DNA of 64,000 nt, from contig NC_044577.1 in NCBI RefSeq assembly GCF_901933205.1, positions 5,653,321-5,717,320 on the forward strand, written 5' to 3'. Shown here piece after piece: positions 46,630 to 58,610 of the stretch. Each line of letters begins with the position of its first letter. Positions within the stretch are counted from its first letter, which is position 1. Below the pieces are notes generated by a model. That model was given only the letters and a program-made list of their open reading frames with translations. It made no database searches and was not told where the DNA came from. This DNA comes from Camarhynchus parvulus. Lineage: Eukaryota > Chordata > Aves > Passeriformes > Thraupidae. Made by a program: the position numbers and the translations under genes.

Positions 46630-47945
46630 CCCGAATAATTAAATAATTGCAGCAGCCCTAAGGAAGCAGAGTAAAAATCTGACTTTAAAGGCCTCCTCTA
46701 CTTTTGGTTTGAGTCTTGCTTATCAAGGTTTTTTCTTGAATTAGAGTTGAGGCAGAGTTTTCTACAAAATGGGGAGAAGGGTAATAAGGTATTAAATGGG
46801 ATATAGGCAGTGAAGTTCAGGGAGTAAATGGCAGCTTACATTGTGGGACTGTATAAGCCTAGCTGTGGGCATTCCTCCCCATGGTAAACCCCCGATATTT
46901 CCTATGAGATGTGCATAATATTCTCAGCAAAAGGCATTTTAGGGAACCACATGGAAAATGGAACTCTGTATGGTTTTGGTTTCAATATCTTCTGTGTGAC
47001 ATACATCTATACCCTTTCTTAGTATATAGCATAAGAGGAGAAGCAAACTCAGGAGATTATAAAAGGCTTTTTATTAAGTGATACAGTTCCAGATAATTAT
47101 CTTTTTCCTGAATCCAATAAAAGCTAAAGATATTTGGCAAGTGAGCACTTTGGCAAAAGGGTTTTACTTCTGTGTACTGGATGTGCTGATTGTGGGATAC
47201 GGTGCCTTACAGAGGCCTTGAGAGATTCCTTCTGGAACATCAGGTGGTGTTTCTGCATGGCTTTACAGAAAATCTTCCCAATAAATGGCCACTCTAAGTA
47301 GCCTGTGGATCTTCAAAATCGTAGCCTTCTGACAGGAGGCCAGGACTGCTGCTTTGGTGGGCAAGTGCTGCTCACTCAACTCTTTATTGGAGTTTTAACA
47401 CACTTTACAAGCCAACCACAAACTGCTAGTATGACTTCAGTCTTATTTTCACTGTAGTTATTGATAATGTTGGTTAATCCTTTAGCAGCTGTATTCTATA
47501 GAACGTAAGCACAGAATGAAATGTTTATTATGAATTTTCTCACCATGAACTGGCTTTTGTCAGGTGGAGGTGACAAAACTCTGCCGGCAACACTTCTTTG
47601 GAACCAGCATCAAGAGCATGCTTTGCCTTCTGCTGTTCCAAGAAATATTTGCTATTTTTTACTGGTTTCAGTGTACTTATCTTCAAAATCTGGATAGGAA
47701 CTTTTAATCCTGTGTCACTGCTCCCCCCACTATGGCAAATGTTCATACCTGTTCTACTTATTTACCTCAGGCAAAGAGGATCCTGTTAAAAGAAAGTCTG
47801 TCTAACAAAACTTCAGTTATGGCAGCAGCCTGGTAACATCTTGCATGGGTGGCAGCGTGCCAGTTAATTGTACAAATGAATATATTTATTGATAATTTTT
47901 AAAATTAACAACTGCAATGGGAAAAATATATATTTCATTTACATG
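46630..47945. other. Non-coding, no gene seen
   Basis: Starts with GAATAATTAAATAATTGCAG (paired TAATT cores). Overlapping frames at 47540-47789 on both strands have no domain. Confidence 0.5.
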
Positions 47946-48053
47946 CAAAAAACCCCCAAACCCCCCAAATAACAAACAAAAAAGGGCTAAAACCACACCA
48001 AACCGCAAAACCCCCTCAAACAACACCGCTCTCTCCCCCAAACCTTAAAAAAC
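47946..48053. repeat. A/C-rich low-complexity tract
   Basis: About 108 bases almost without G or T on the plus strand, made of AAACCCCC-like units. C runs of five or six lie at 47953-47957, 47961-47966, 48011-48015 and 48035-48039. The minus strand therefore has four G runs, but two of the three gaps (44 and 19 bases) are too long for a canonical G-quadruplex. Smaller A/C tracts of the same flavour occur near 15088, 15751, 23500 and 33736. Confidence 0.8.
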
Positions 48054-51000
48054 ATGATTGTGGATCACTGAAACTGCTCCAGAACCACCACATTGTCTGC
48101 TGATGGCTGAATAATGGGGGTGAGGCTGGTGACAAGTCTGTTTCAAGAAAAGAGAGAGAAAAAGACAGCTGTCATTTAACATGATGTTCTCAGTCTTTTG
48201 CAGAAACAATTATAAGATGCAAATTTCTATTCACTTCCTCAGCCTGCACCTTCATTTCTACTGATGCAAACACATGCACTTAATAGTATTCTATAGTTTC
48301 CATAAATCCATTTGCTTGTGACTGCTTTGGTTGTTTAACCCTCGAGTCCAAAATGTGCTCGCTTTTTTCATTATCTTTTAATTATTTATCATTTATCAAA
48401 ATATTTCAAGTTTCTTGTGCTTATGCTTAATGTTTCGTTTTCAAGTACAACACCTGAAGAGCTAAATTCACTTTCAGATTATTTGGGGACAGTATTTATT
48501 CCCTGAGTGTATTTGCAAGGCACAAAGCAGGGTCCTATCCTCCATGCTCATGACTTTTAATGCATATTTACATTATTTTGACTGTGTCATAAAATATACA
48601 GCCTGAACAAGCACTGAACAAACTCTGTTATATTCTGAACTTTTGGAATTCAAGAGTGATTTAAACTGTGATGTGGTTTCTACTTGAGCTGTGCATCTCT
48701 GTTTTTAGCACAGCCATTCTCTGGAATGGGTGGGACACAGGGGCCACAGACTCCTCTGCCTGGGGGGTGGAATAAGGGGAGTTTTGTATCCCCTGCAACA
48801 CTTTCTGCTCAACAGCAAAGTCCTGAGGTAGGAAAGATGCGAGGGAGAAGAATTGGGCGGGAAAAGCATCTCTGAGAGGCAGGAATTTCACCTGCAAAAT
48901 GCAGAAGTTCTCAGTTTTGGTCTGTGGGATTACCTGGAAGGCAGGACCAGTCCTGAACAGCCTCAGCACATTCAAGATTGGCACCCTAAATCAGATTTCT
49001 TTGTGATGTCAGGATTTCAGAAGCAGGAATTTGAGCCTTTCTTTGTGAATGGGATGGGCTCCTTGTAAATGCTCTGCTAGGATGATATAAATCCATTATC
49101 TTCACATAGAACACAAATATCTATTTTTAAAAAGTATATGAACAGATATTAATGAAATACAAAATTCCTAATAAAAACCTACAGTTTCCCATGCAGCAAA
49201 CTGCCATCAAAAGAATTAGACATACATTGATTTCAGTGATATTTCCTATTTTCAGCTCCATGAATTGCTAAGCAATAGAAAAACATACTGTACTCTGGAT
49301 TCTTGCAAGTCACTGCAATCTGGTACTTGGAGCCATTGTATGAGCCAAATAACATCTGTTCCTCAGAAAGATATTACAATGTTTTTATAATCCCAAGGAT
49401 TTATGAGATGGAAGGAGACTGAAGGAGATAATACGGCAAAGCCAGTCAGCTGCAACTTGAACCTGGCATGATTTTTGGGACACTTTCTCCCGTTGTTTAT
49501 GTTATCTTATTATTACTTACTATCCTTGATTTGTATTCACCTGGATGTAGTCAGAATCTGTCAAAATTGTACCTCAGGAATATTTATTCCCTCAAAAATG
49601 GCATCTTCCCACCTTTGGGAAGCTGTTCAAGCTCTGAGGACTTGCCCAGTGTCCTGAAGCAGATGCCCCTGATCCCACAGAGGCTGGAAAACAGCTGGAA
49701 CTGGGATTTTTTCAGCAAGTTCAGTGTGAACAGAGCTTGGATTCTTCAGCTAAAGGGTTAATTTATAACATGTAATTTCCCACACGCTCCCCCATTCAGA
49801 TTTATGGGTATGGCATAGAAAATGGATTTGGATGTCCTGGAATAGATGAAAAGTATGAAAGGTAGATAGAACAAAAGGATATATTTAATTTGAAAAAAAA
49901 AATAAATTGGGGGGGTCTTAGAGAATATCAAATTGGATAATTAATATTCTGTATGCGTAATTGTTGTAACATGTATGTCAAGCTAGATAATGTGCTAACT
50001 GCAAGAATAAGAAGAGAGAGAGAATATTGACTAAAGGACATATTATAGAATGTAGCTCTTTCTCTTGTAAATTGTTAGTGAACCCATTCTGTTTTAAATT
50101 ATTCATTATTTTGACTGTTTTCTAAAGATATATTTAAGCCAGTGTATTTTTTTAAGGTTTCTCAGTAGAGAAGTTGCTTCAAATATTCAGTATTTATAGT
50201 TTCATGTGTGAGCTGTTTTTAATGTTCATGGAGATAATAAACTACACTGAAATATATTTTAAAATACTTCAGTGAATATTTTTGTATGCAAAGCAGTTTG
50301 CTTGCTTGCACTCAAAATGTGCCTTCAAAATGCAGGAGAATTCTGTAAAAATGTGTTTGTTAAAGCACATGGAACAAAACACAGAAAACAAGTAATTTTT
50401 TTTCTGTTTGTGCATTTCAAAGTAAAGTCTAGGACACTCTTGCCTGGTATGTCCATGATTTGAAACTTGCTTAAAATGGTGATTTCCAGACAGTGTAGCC
50501 CAAGCAATTTTGAGGCTGTTTCCTTATGTTGGGGTTTCCTCATATCCAGGGCAGGAATTAAAACTGGGTGATGGAACAAGCCATCATTGGTTTATGTTAT
50601 TATTTTCTAGTTGCTTAAGAGTATCCTGGAAGTGCAGCCTGAAGTTTTCTCCATCCAAAAACTACTGATGTGTGCTCAAGGCATGCAGCTCAGAGTCTGT
50701 GTGTGTACATGCAGCTTTATGTGCATGTGCATCTACTTAGATCCATGCTCAGGTTTTTCTTGTTTCATCCACTCCCGTTTTTACTCTTGGTAAAGGTTTG
50801 TAATCACACAACATTTCCAGTTTCTTATAATGGTCTGACTTCTGAATCATTGATCATTTACCATTTTTTCAGGGTTTGTGAATTTTCAGAAAGGCAGCAG
50901 GGATATTTAGCTAAGAAAAAACCAGGAGGGTGTTTGATGCACCCTGCCCTAATGACTGTGGTCTAAAATGCAATTCCTGGTGTTGGGAGCCCCTGAGGTG

Positions 51001-54000
51001 GTAACAACTGGAACCTGGAAGAGAGTCACATGGAATTAGCATTTCATGCTTGTGTGGCTCTTGCTCTCCCAGGCTTCTGTTGCTGGCAGCTGTCCGGAAC
51101 AAGGAGTGGTGGTTGGATGAGCCCTTGGTGTGGCTCAGCACAGCCCCTTTCTCCTGGCTTTGATTTATTTTTTTAAGTTACTTTTACTGCAGGACGTGTC
51201 ACCTATTCATTACCTCACTGCTATTATTTGTCTTTAATATCTCTTCTCTGCAAAAGCACATTGTTGAAGGGTTAGCAGCTCGTTAAATATGAGAAACTGA
51301 AGTACTTTGGAGCTGCTTTAGTTTTTCAAACATTTATTATCAAGAGTGCTTGAGACGTAATCTGGTGGCGAGTGTTGTGTGTCAGCTGGTGTCTGACATC
51401 CCTGGTGGGGGATGACATTCTCTGCCACAGGGTCCTAAAAAATGTTGTCAAAGGACACAGGGCACCTGATAGTAGGAACTTTATTTGGAAATGATTGCTA
51501 GAAATCAAGGATTATTATAAATGCTATAAAAATAAATTTTCATTAGGAAATGGCAGAAATGTTGTGACGGGGTATGTTGTACAGCAATTGTCTTCTGCTT
51601 AAAATTAAAAAAAAAAACATTTTGATGCCTTTTCCTGTTTAATATTGCACTGTAAATATCATATGGAGTTTTTAACAAAGACAATGGGTACTGACTTGTG
51701 TGGTGTATTTTTGTAGTGGCATGTTCTTTCCTATGAGTGTCTGATTAAAGCCACTGGAGATTTCCATTGTTCCTCATCTTTTGTGGGTTAATTAATTTCT
51801 GGAGATGGACAGGAATAGAAAGATGAATATGCATTCCTGTAAAGATAGTGTGAGATTGTTCTACGTTTTAAATATGTTTTTGCAGTAATGTGGTGGAGCC
51901 TTTGGAGAAGCACACTTGAATCCATTTTTGTTAGGAGTCTGGAGAACTTGATACTGGGCTTTTGATGATCTGAAGCTGTAAAACATTGCTTTGAATGACA
52001 ATTGAAAAGAGCAACAATAACAGTGAACTCCCTACAATCACCTACTCAAGGCATTCTCATATTCTTTTTTTGTCCTTGTGGAAGAGGTATGGACCTCTTG
52101 TTCACGAGTTTGCCTGGAGCTGTGAAAAGTGTTACACAAAGATAATTTGGTGAAAAGCAAATAAAAGCATAGTGGGTGTTACCAAGGATAAAATACACAG
52201 ATGATGCTCAGAGATTGAAGTGAATTAAGCATATGATGAGCTTTTATTATTGGCATAGTCAGTGCCTACATGGTCACAGTCTTCTTTACAGCCATGAGCT
52301 CTTACTGCTTCCCTAAGGAAGTAGAGTAAAAATTGACTTTCAATTCAGGGTCATGTTCTAAAGTGGACAAATTTTATGGCAAAATTGCCATTTTTAGAAT
52401 TCTAAGTGTCTGAATATCATCCTAAAAAGGTGCAGAATCTGAAATTCCCCTCAAAAACCATCATATTTCCATGATTTGGCTGGCTCCACCTAAGAGCAGA
52501 GTTGAACTGGTGTAAGAAAGATAATTAGTGCGGTAAGTATGAATCTGTAGAGTTCTCAGGAAAACTTTTTCTCCCTCCGAAATTTGAATCAACTTTTTAG
52601 AAAGCTGATGGATGGAAAACCTATTTATCAAGTTCAGTTCCAGTTATGAGCTCTTGTTAATCTTTGTGCAGTAGCACGATGTGGGAAGAGATATTTTGAC
52701 TTGGTTTTTTATTTGAAAAACTTTATCCTAAATCAGGATGAAATGACAAAATCTTGTAAATCTGTAAAGGAAAAAAAAAAAGAGGCATATGTCAGGTACA
52801 TAGCAAATTTTTAAAAAATCACTTTCAGTCAAACTTCAATTTGCAGTTATGACAATAGGAGGTTTGAAAACATCTGCACAAAAATGCATCAGGGAACATG
52901 TTGAATTCCATTTTGCATAAATTTTTCAGTTTTGACAAAGTGTCTTTATCTCTTTAAAGAGATGTTTTACCTAAATTTCTCAGGTAGCAAGAACTAAAGC
53001 TCTCAGCCCTGCAAGGATGACATGTTTGAAAGTCTTTTTACCACATTACTGACAGCCCAGAGAAAGTTTAAGCAAATTTTTGGGTGATCTGCCACATAAA
53101 AGTAGTGTCAAATTTGCTGATTTTAAGAGTCTAATGCAAATTTTTACTGTTAGATATTCTGTTCATCAATTCCTGGAAATATTTTCACCCAAGCTTGTAT
53201 TTTGTCCAGTTGAGTTATTTACCTACACCTCTGCAAGATGCTGGCCACATTTATCAAGGATTTAAGAGTAAACCACTGGCATAGTGAAACAGAAAATAAC
53301 AACATCGTAGGGTACAGGATTTGCGCTTTTCTTCCAGCCACTTTGAGTATGCAAGAAATTAATCTTCTCAACATATCAACTAATGCAGTGAATCTAATCC
53401 TTGTTTTAAAGAAAATTTTAAATGAGGCTGTCTTTCATTGTGGTTCTGGTAATAAAAAAAAAATTGCTTTGAAGTGTTGAGAACTAAAGATAAATGTTCC
53501 AACCAAATGACATAAATATAGTGATTTTAGCAAGCATTGCATAATAGAAGAAATGAATACCTATTTTTTCCCCAGCTCTAGTTTTTCAAAACTACCACAT
53601 TTGCCTTCTTCAATATCTATATAAACATAGAATAAAATTGAAATAATAGTTTTCAGTTCCCTTATATTTTGTAGATCTGATTATACTTTTGTAATTTTTT
53701 GAATGCTGGAATTTATATTCTTTTTTCTAGAAGCAAGGTTTTTCTTGTTATTGGCTACTATTCAGGTAAACACTGGATTCTGGCTGTCTTGTAAATCAGC
53801 ATGATTTTTTTGTTTTTACAATGTTTTCTTAATCTTTAGTAGCAAAGTAAAAATTGGTACAGAATTCCATGGTTAATTGTTGCTTTTTTTTGCTGGGTAT
53901 CTCAAAAGGAGATGCAAGAATTTACCTTGCAAGAATTTTCAGGCTCAGGGTTGCATGTTAATACAAGATGAGAAGCTTCTAACATTAACAGCAAAATGGT

Positions 54001-56750
54001 CACAGATGCAGGATTGATCACAAACCTTAAAGTTTATAGTATATCAACCAAAACAAATTAGAAATTGAAATACACAACAGGGTTAAAAAATGAGGAAAAA
54101 ATTGACAGAGCGGTGTAAGTTTTATGACATTTAATCAGCTCTTGTGCCTGGCACTTTTTAAATATAAGATTTAATTTGAATGAGTATTTCCTATTAAAAA
54201 TGCTAGAATTATCCTTTCAGCAATAAAAGTTCTCAGTTAGAAACTATAAAGCAGGAATTTGGCATTATAAAATTTTATATGAAAGGTATGTATTTCGTAC
54301 TGAGGTGGAATCTATAACTACATTTTAAAATATCTGGATATATGTCTAAGATTAGTTAATAGACCTCACCTACAAAAAAAATAGAATAAATTACTTTTAA
54401 GTAAGTTAATTTCAGAGTTCTACTGTCACAGGCAGATTCTTATGATGACAGACATTTAGTGAGGTTTGGGTTCGTGGAGAGTCCTGGACAAAAGAGATGC
54501 AGCTGCTGGACAAATTTAGCCCCTGACAGTGCAGAAATCTGAAACTTCCATGTGGCTTCAGTCCCAAGATGTTTAGAAGAGCTTGACACTTTTTCAAAGT
54601 GGGGCTGTTAATTCCCAAGACAAAGAAACCAAAGTTTTTTAACAAAAATTTCAACAGTCAACCACATGGTTTATTTGTCCATTCAAAATGTTTAACACCA
54701 ACTTCTCACAGAAAGTAGATAATTACTTCTGATGAGATGTTGTTATTAAATATTCTGGCTTTATTTTTAAGTCTTTAAATCCCAAGCCCAGAAATAGTTA
54801 GAAAGAAAAGAGGAAGAAGTAAAGAGAATTAGAAAATGGAGGAAAATGGAAAATAAGGGAATGCCACCACTCTCTTTTCAAAATCAGACATACATTTCCA
54901 TTCAGGTCTTAACCTCATCAGACTAATAGACTTAAATTTAAACAGGCATTTAGCAGAGCAGAAATGGCTTTCCTGTCTAGTATATTTATAACCTTGAAGG
55001 CCTTTCCCTTATTTTTCTCTTTCCCTTGACCTTTTATTAGAACACACTTTTAAACTGTGAAGTGGCGAATGTCGTACAGCTTTGCTGGAGGCACATTAAG
55101 CTCACTCAAAGCACAAATGTTGCTGTATAAAGTTCACAAACTTTCATTTATTTTGTCTCCAGAAAAGAAAGGTTAAATATTCCTTTTTTTTTTTTTAAGG
55201 TAATACTTGGGCAGTGACAAGTTGAAACCTACTAAATATAAATGGGCCTTTAAAACCACATTGTGCTTGTGAACAAATCTCAAACTGCTTTGAATTAATT
55301 TGAGATAACTTTGCATTAAATTTCCATGCCTCCAAAACATAGTAATTAAATTTTTTTTTTTTAAAGAAAATCTGAGCTGTTGTTTGGCTGTGTCTGTGTT
55401 GGAAAGGAGGATCAGATCAGTGTTAGGATAGCAGTGAAGTGATATAAGTAGCTGATGAAGTATGGTGGTGTTTTCCACTTTGAACTCTGCCTAGTCCAGT
55501 GCTGTGATGGGTGTTTGTTACCACTGGAAGAGCTTTAGGTACACTTTTGGAGAAGAGATTTATTGCTTTATTTCACCCCAACAAAACCCAGGTCATGCAG
55601 TCTGAGGGTGCTGAGTTTGGGACCTCCTGTGTGGAAGGTTGGGGTGGATGGTGTTGAGACCTCCTGGTCTCTGCTGGAATACTCCTGTGACATTCCTTGT
55701 GAGTCTCACTCTAAAAACTTTGAATTCTGTTTTACTGCTCAACAATTGAAGCTTTCTGATCTAAATTCCATTTTAAGCTGAATCTCAAGAGAGAATGGAT
55801 GTTTAGATTATCGTTTTCCATTGTTCAGACTTCTCATCAGCCAGATCAAAAGTAATGGTGAATGTCTGTGTATCCATGCTGGTCAACAAATTGGGCCTTC
55901 CTTAGTGATGCATCTGCTGGATAAACAATTTCCATTGGTATTGCCCTCTTTTTCTAAGGTCTGAAGACCCTACAGATCCTGATGACTCTGTACACTGAGT
56001 TACCACCACTTCCAGGATGTGGGAAGGGGATCTCCCTGTGGCTGGTGCCTGCTGGAGTGGATTTGGGGATGATCAGGAATGGTTTCTGATGAAGCAGAAA
56101 TAAAGCAGCACAAGGCCCTGTCTGGAGCTGGTATTGCCAAAAGCACTGCGCAACTGTGTCCCTCTGTGTGACAACCTGGATTTCTCACTCCCATTGTATT
56201 GTCAGCTTATTTTCATGTGTAGAATACACAGCCCTCAGTCTGACAGGAGGGAGCACAGAGTATTTTTGCATTGCTGGTTCCTTTCTTTTGGTCCTTGTCG
56301 TCTTTGTAGTGCTTGTCCCTGTGCAGATCCTGAGAGTGAACATTGTCTGTCATCAACAAACTTTTCATTTTGGATATGAGTTAGCAATGACTGGAACAAC
56401 AGTTTGTGATTCAGCTGTTACTGAGGATCAGCTCTTTTAGTTATTCATGCAGATCCGGTGGAAAGAAGTGCTCTTCTCCTGTGTCTCCTTCTGGCCAAGC
56501 CCACAGGACACTGGGTACTCTTGACAGCCACGTGGCAGTTTCAGTGTGGAGACTGTCAGTAGTCCTCTAAGAGCACCTGTTTTCTGTATATCAAACCAGT
56601 CATTTTATTTGAACAATTGGGCTTATTTGACTTATAGATGCAGTAGTTGCTGTAATGAATTCATGAAATATGCATATGGTGGACCAGAGGAAGCTATCAA
56701 GACTCATGCATTTTGCATGGGGCTCACTCACTTTTTTCCTCTTCCCGCAG
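48054..56750. other. Long non-coding stretch, no gene supported
   Basis: About 8.7 kb without a recognisable repeat body. Overlapping plus and minus frames at 48661-49068, 49468-49761, 50272-50579, 50670-51141, 54412-54654 and 55173-55478 show no domain. GTAAGTATG at 52533 is a strong donor word without a convincing upstream acceptor. About 53500-54400 is very AT-rich. The final part (56560-56720) has octamer-like and TAAT words and a CATGCA/TGCATG hairpin, and may be regulatory. Confidence 0.45.
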
Positions 56751-56825
56751 GTCTCCTCTCTCCTGGATAATGTGGCTTAGTGTGTAAGAGCCTTATGTTT
56801 TCAATAAACTCTCCTCTTCAGGAGC
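56751..56825 (+). other. Possible last exon with poly(A) signal
   Basis: A strong acceptor, CTTTTTTCCTCTTCCCGCAG, ends at 56750. A canonical AATAAA follows at 56803-56808, with CA dinucleotides 10-20 bases later as plausible cleavage sites. GTGTGGGTGTT, a GU-rich downstream element, lies near 56858. This is the layout of a short 3'-terminal exon on the plus strand, most likely of a non-coding transcript because the open frame ending at 56770 has no recognisable content. An LTR-derived poly(A) site is an alternative. Confidence 0.25.
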
Positions 56826-58429
56826 TTCATTCTTGAAAAGCCTATTTGCATTTTTAAGTGTGGGTGTTAAGGGAGATTTATTCCAAAACTTTTAAAGTCC
56901 CAAACTCATCAGGGAAAAAAAAAAAAAAAGTCCTCCAAACTGGAAGGGTTGCAGAGAATGGCTGAGGTTTTTCCATGCAGCTCCCATAGCAGTGGGCAGC
57001 ATCCCAAGGCAGAGTCAGGAAGCAGAAAATCTGGCAGCACGTCTGTCATGCTTCAAACAAAACCCCAGGGGTGCCCTGTGACCAGAACCACATCTGGTGA
57101 GAGGGGCCCTTCCTCATGCACTGCCTGTCCTTCACCCTCCCTCCTTGGGCTTTCAGCTTCTCCTGCTCTCCTGTCCAGCAGGGAGAAGGAAAAACCAGAT
57201 CTCTGCTTCTCTCCTGGGCTCTGACGCCCCAAGGATGAGGTCACCTTCTCCTGCCTCAGAGCTTCACCCAGCAAACACCACGGCCCCAGGGTCAGTTTAG
57301 GGAGGATCTGGAGGTGTATGGAACACACAGAGCTCTGTGGCATAAAACCAGAGATGATGGGTGCCCCCTCACTGCGTTTGTTCTATGTTTAGCATTTCTG
57401 ACTTTGTCTCTGGAAGACAGAAATGTCAGGGGGACAGAAGGGACAGTCAGGGCGTTTGAAGAACAGCTGAAACAAACACAAGGGTGAGCAAAGCTCAGGC
57501 TTTGAAATGCTAATCTGAAGGCAGAATGCAATGAAATGTCACACTGCATCCGAACTCGGAGAAATTGGATCCTCCTCTCCTGCTTCTTGCATATCTGCAC
57601 CAGGCACTGGCAGTGAGGAGAGTGCTCATCCAAATGGCTTTGCCCTGGTACTGATAAAGGTTTCACTCAAAATGCTTCTGTGCGAGCTGCTGTGTGATGG
57701 CCACACACAGCAGTGACAGCAGCCAGCAGAAACCTTGAAAAACCACGAGGACTTGCTCCTCCACTTTGGCAGGTGCTGGCTGCTCTGGTCTGTGCATTGC
57801 GAGTGCCCCAAATTTACTCCTTGTTCCAATGTGTGGGAGCTGATGGTGTGGATTTAGGTAACCTCGCCCAAGGTAAACCACAGCACTTCTTCCAGCCAAA
57901 CCAGCTGTGGGTTTGTTTCTGGTTTTTATGTCCCCTTTCCCTTTTCTTGCTGTTTGCAGAAGGAAAGGAAAAGAAAGCTGAAGTATTTTAAAGGAGATTT
58001 CAGGTGGAGATTTGTTAAGGGCTAACCACAGTGCTGTTCTAAATATTTCAGATACTCATTCAGATCAAATGTGGACTGGAAAATGAAAGCAAGTAAAAAA
58101 AAAAAGATTAAAACTGAGCTCAGTTTAATGCATTAATTTATCTTGAGAAAAAACCTTAATATCCCACAAATTAAAAGAATAATCCTCTGCTTGCTTTACT
58201 TTTACAGTGATTATTCTCTGTTTCTGTGTTTCTTGCAGGTTAAAACTTCATTGCTATAGCAGATTGGTGATTTCAGTTCCATAGTATATACATTTACAGG
58301 GAGAAATAGTTGTCATTTTAAATCCATGTCCCTCTGTCCTGTGATCTGTGGAGCTCCAGACAAAGCTGTGGAGTCCATAGAGCTCTGCAGCATGGGCAGA
58401 ACTGTTACATTCATCTTTGCAGTGTTTGA
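56826..58429. other. GC-richer stretch with many overlapping frames
   Basis: Positions 56950-57950 are the most GC-rich kilobase in the window, so stops are rare and frames of 60-124 codons overlap in several frames on both strands (57053-57343, 57292-57666, 57713-57991 and others). CpG is still scarce, so this is not a CpG island. No domain, repeat or splice pair was convincing. Confidence 0.5.
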
Positions 58430-58610
58430 TTTTGGCCTAACTTGAAGAAACACAATAATCTTGCATGTCAAACTGTAATATGGTATTCCTGTGGGCTGTG
58501 CACAGACCTCAAAAGCTTTCAAATGCATTTGCAGCCACCCTGATTGACACAACCAAGAATTATTTATGCTAATGAAGGAGAAATGTGACAGACTCTGCAG
58601 CATGTTGGTG
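58430..58610. promoter_or_regulatory. Candidate regulatory block with POU-like site
   Basis: Low-repeat sequence with AAATGCATTTGC (palindromic core), CTGATTGACA (a PBX/MEIS-type core TGATTGACA) and TTTATGCTAATGA (octamer-like ATGCTAAT). A minus-strand frame of 96 codons (58313-58603) covers it without a domain. Motif-based inference only. Confidence 0.27.

Noticed and set aside
49620..49700. MIR-like wording (ACTTGCCCAGTGTC ... AACTGGGATT)
   Set aside because: Only two short stretches resemble a reversed MIR core, and the middle does not align. A repeat-library search would be needed.
57053..57991. Dense overlapping frames suggesting a coding exon or CpG island
   Set aside because: The frames overlap in several registers on both strands because the DNA is locally GC-richer. 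CpG dinucleotides remain few.
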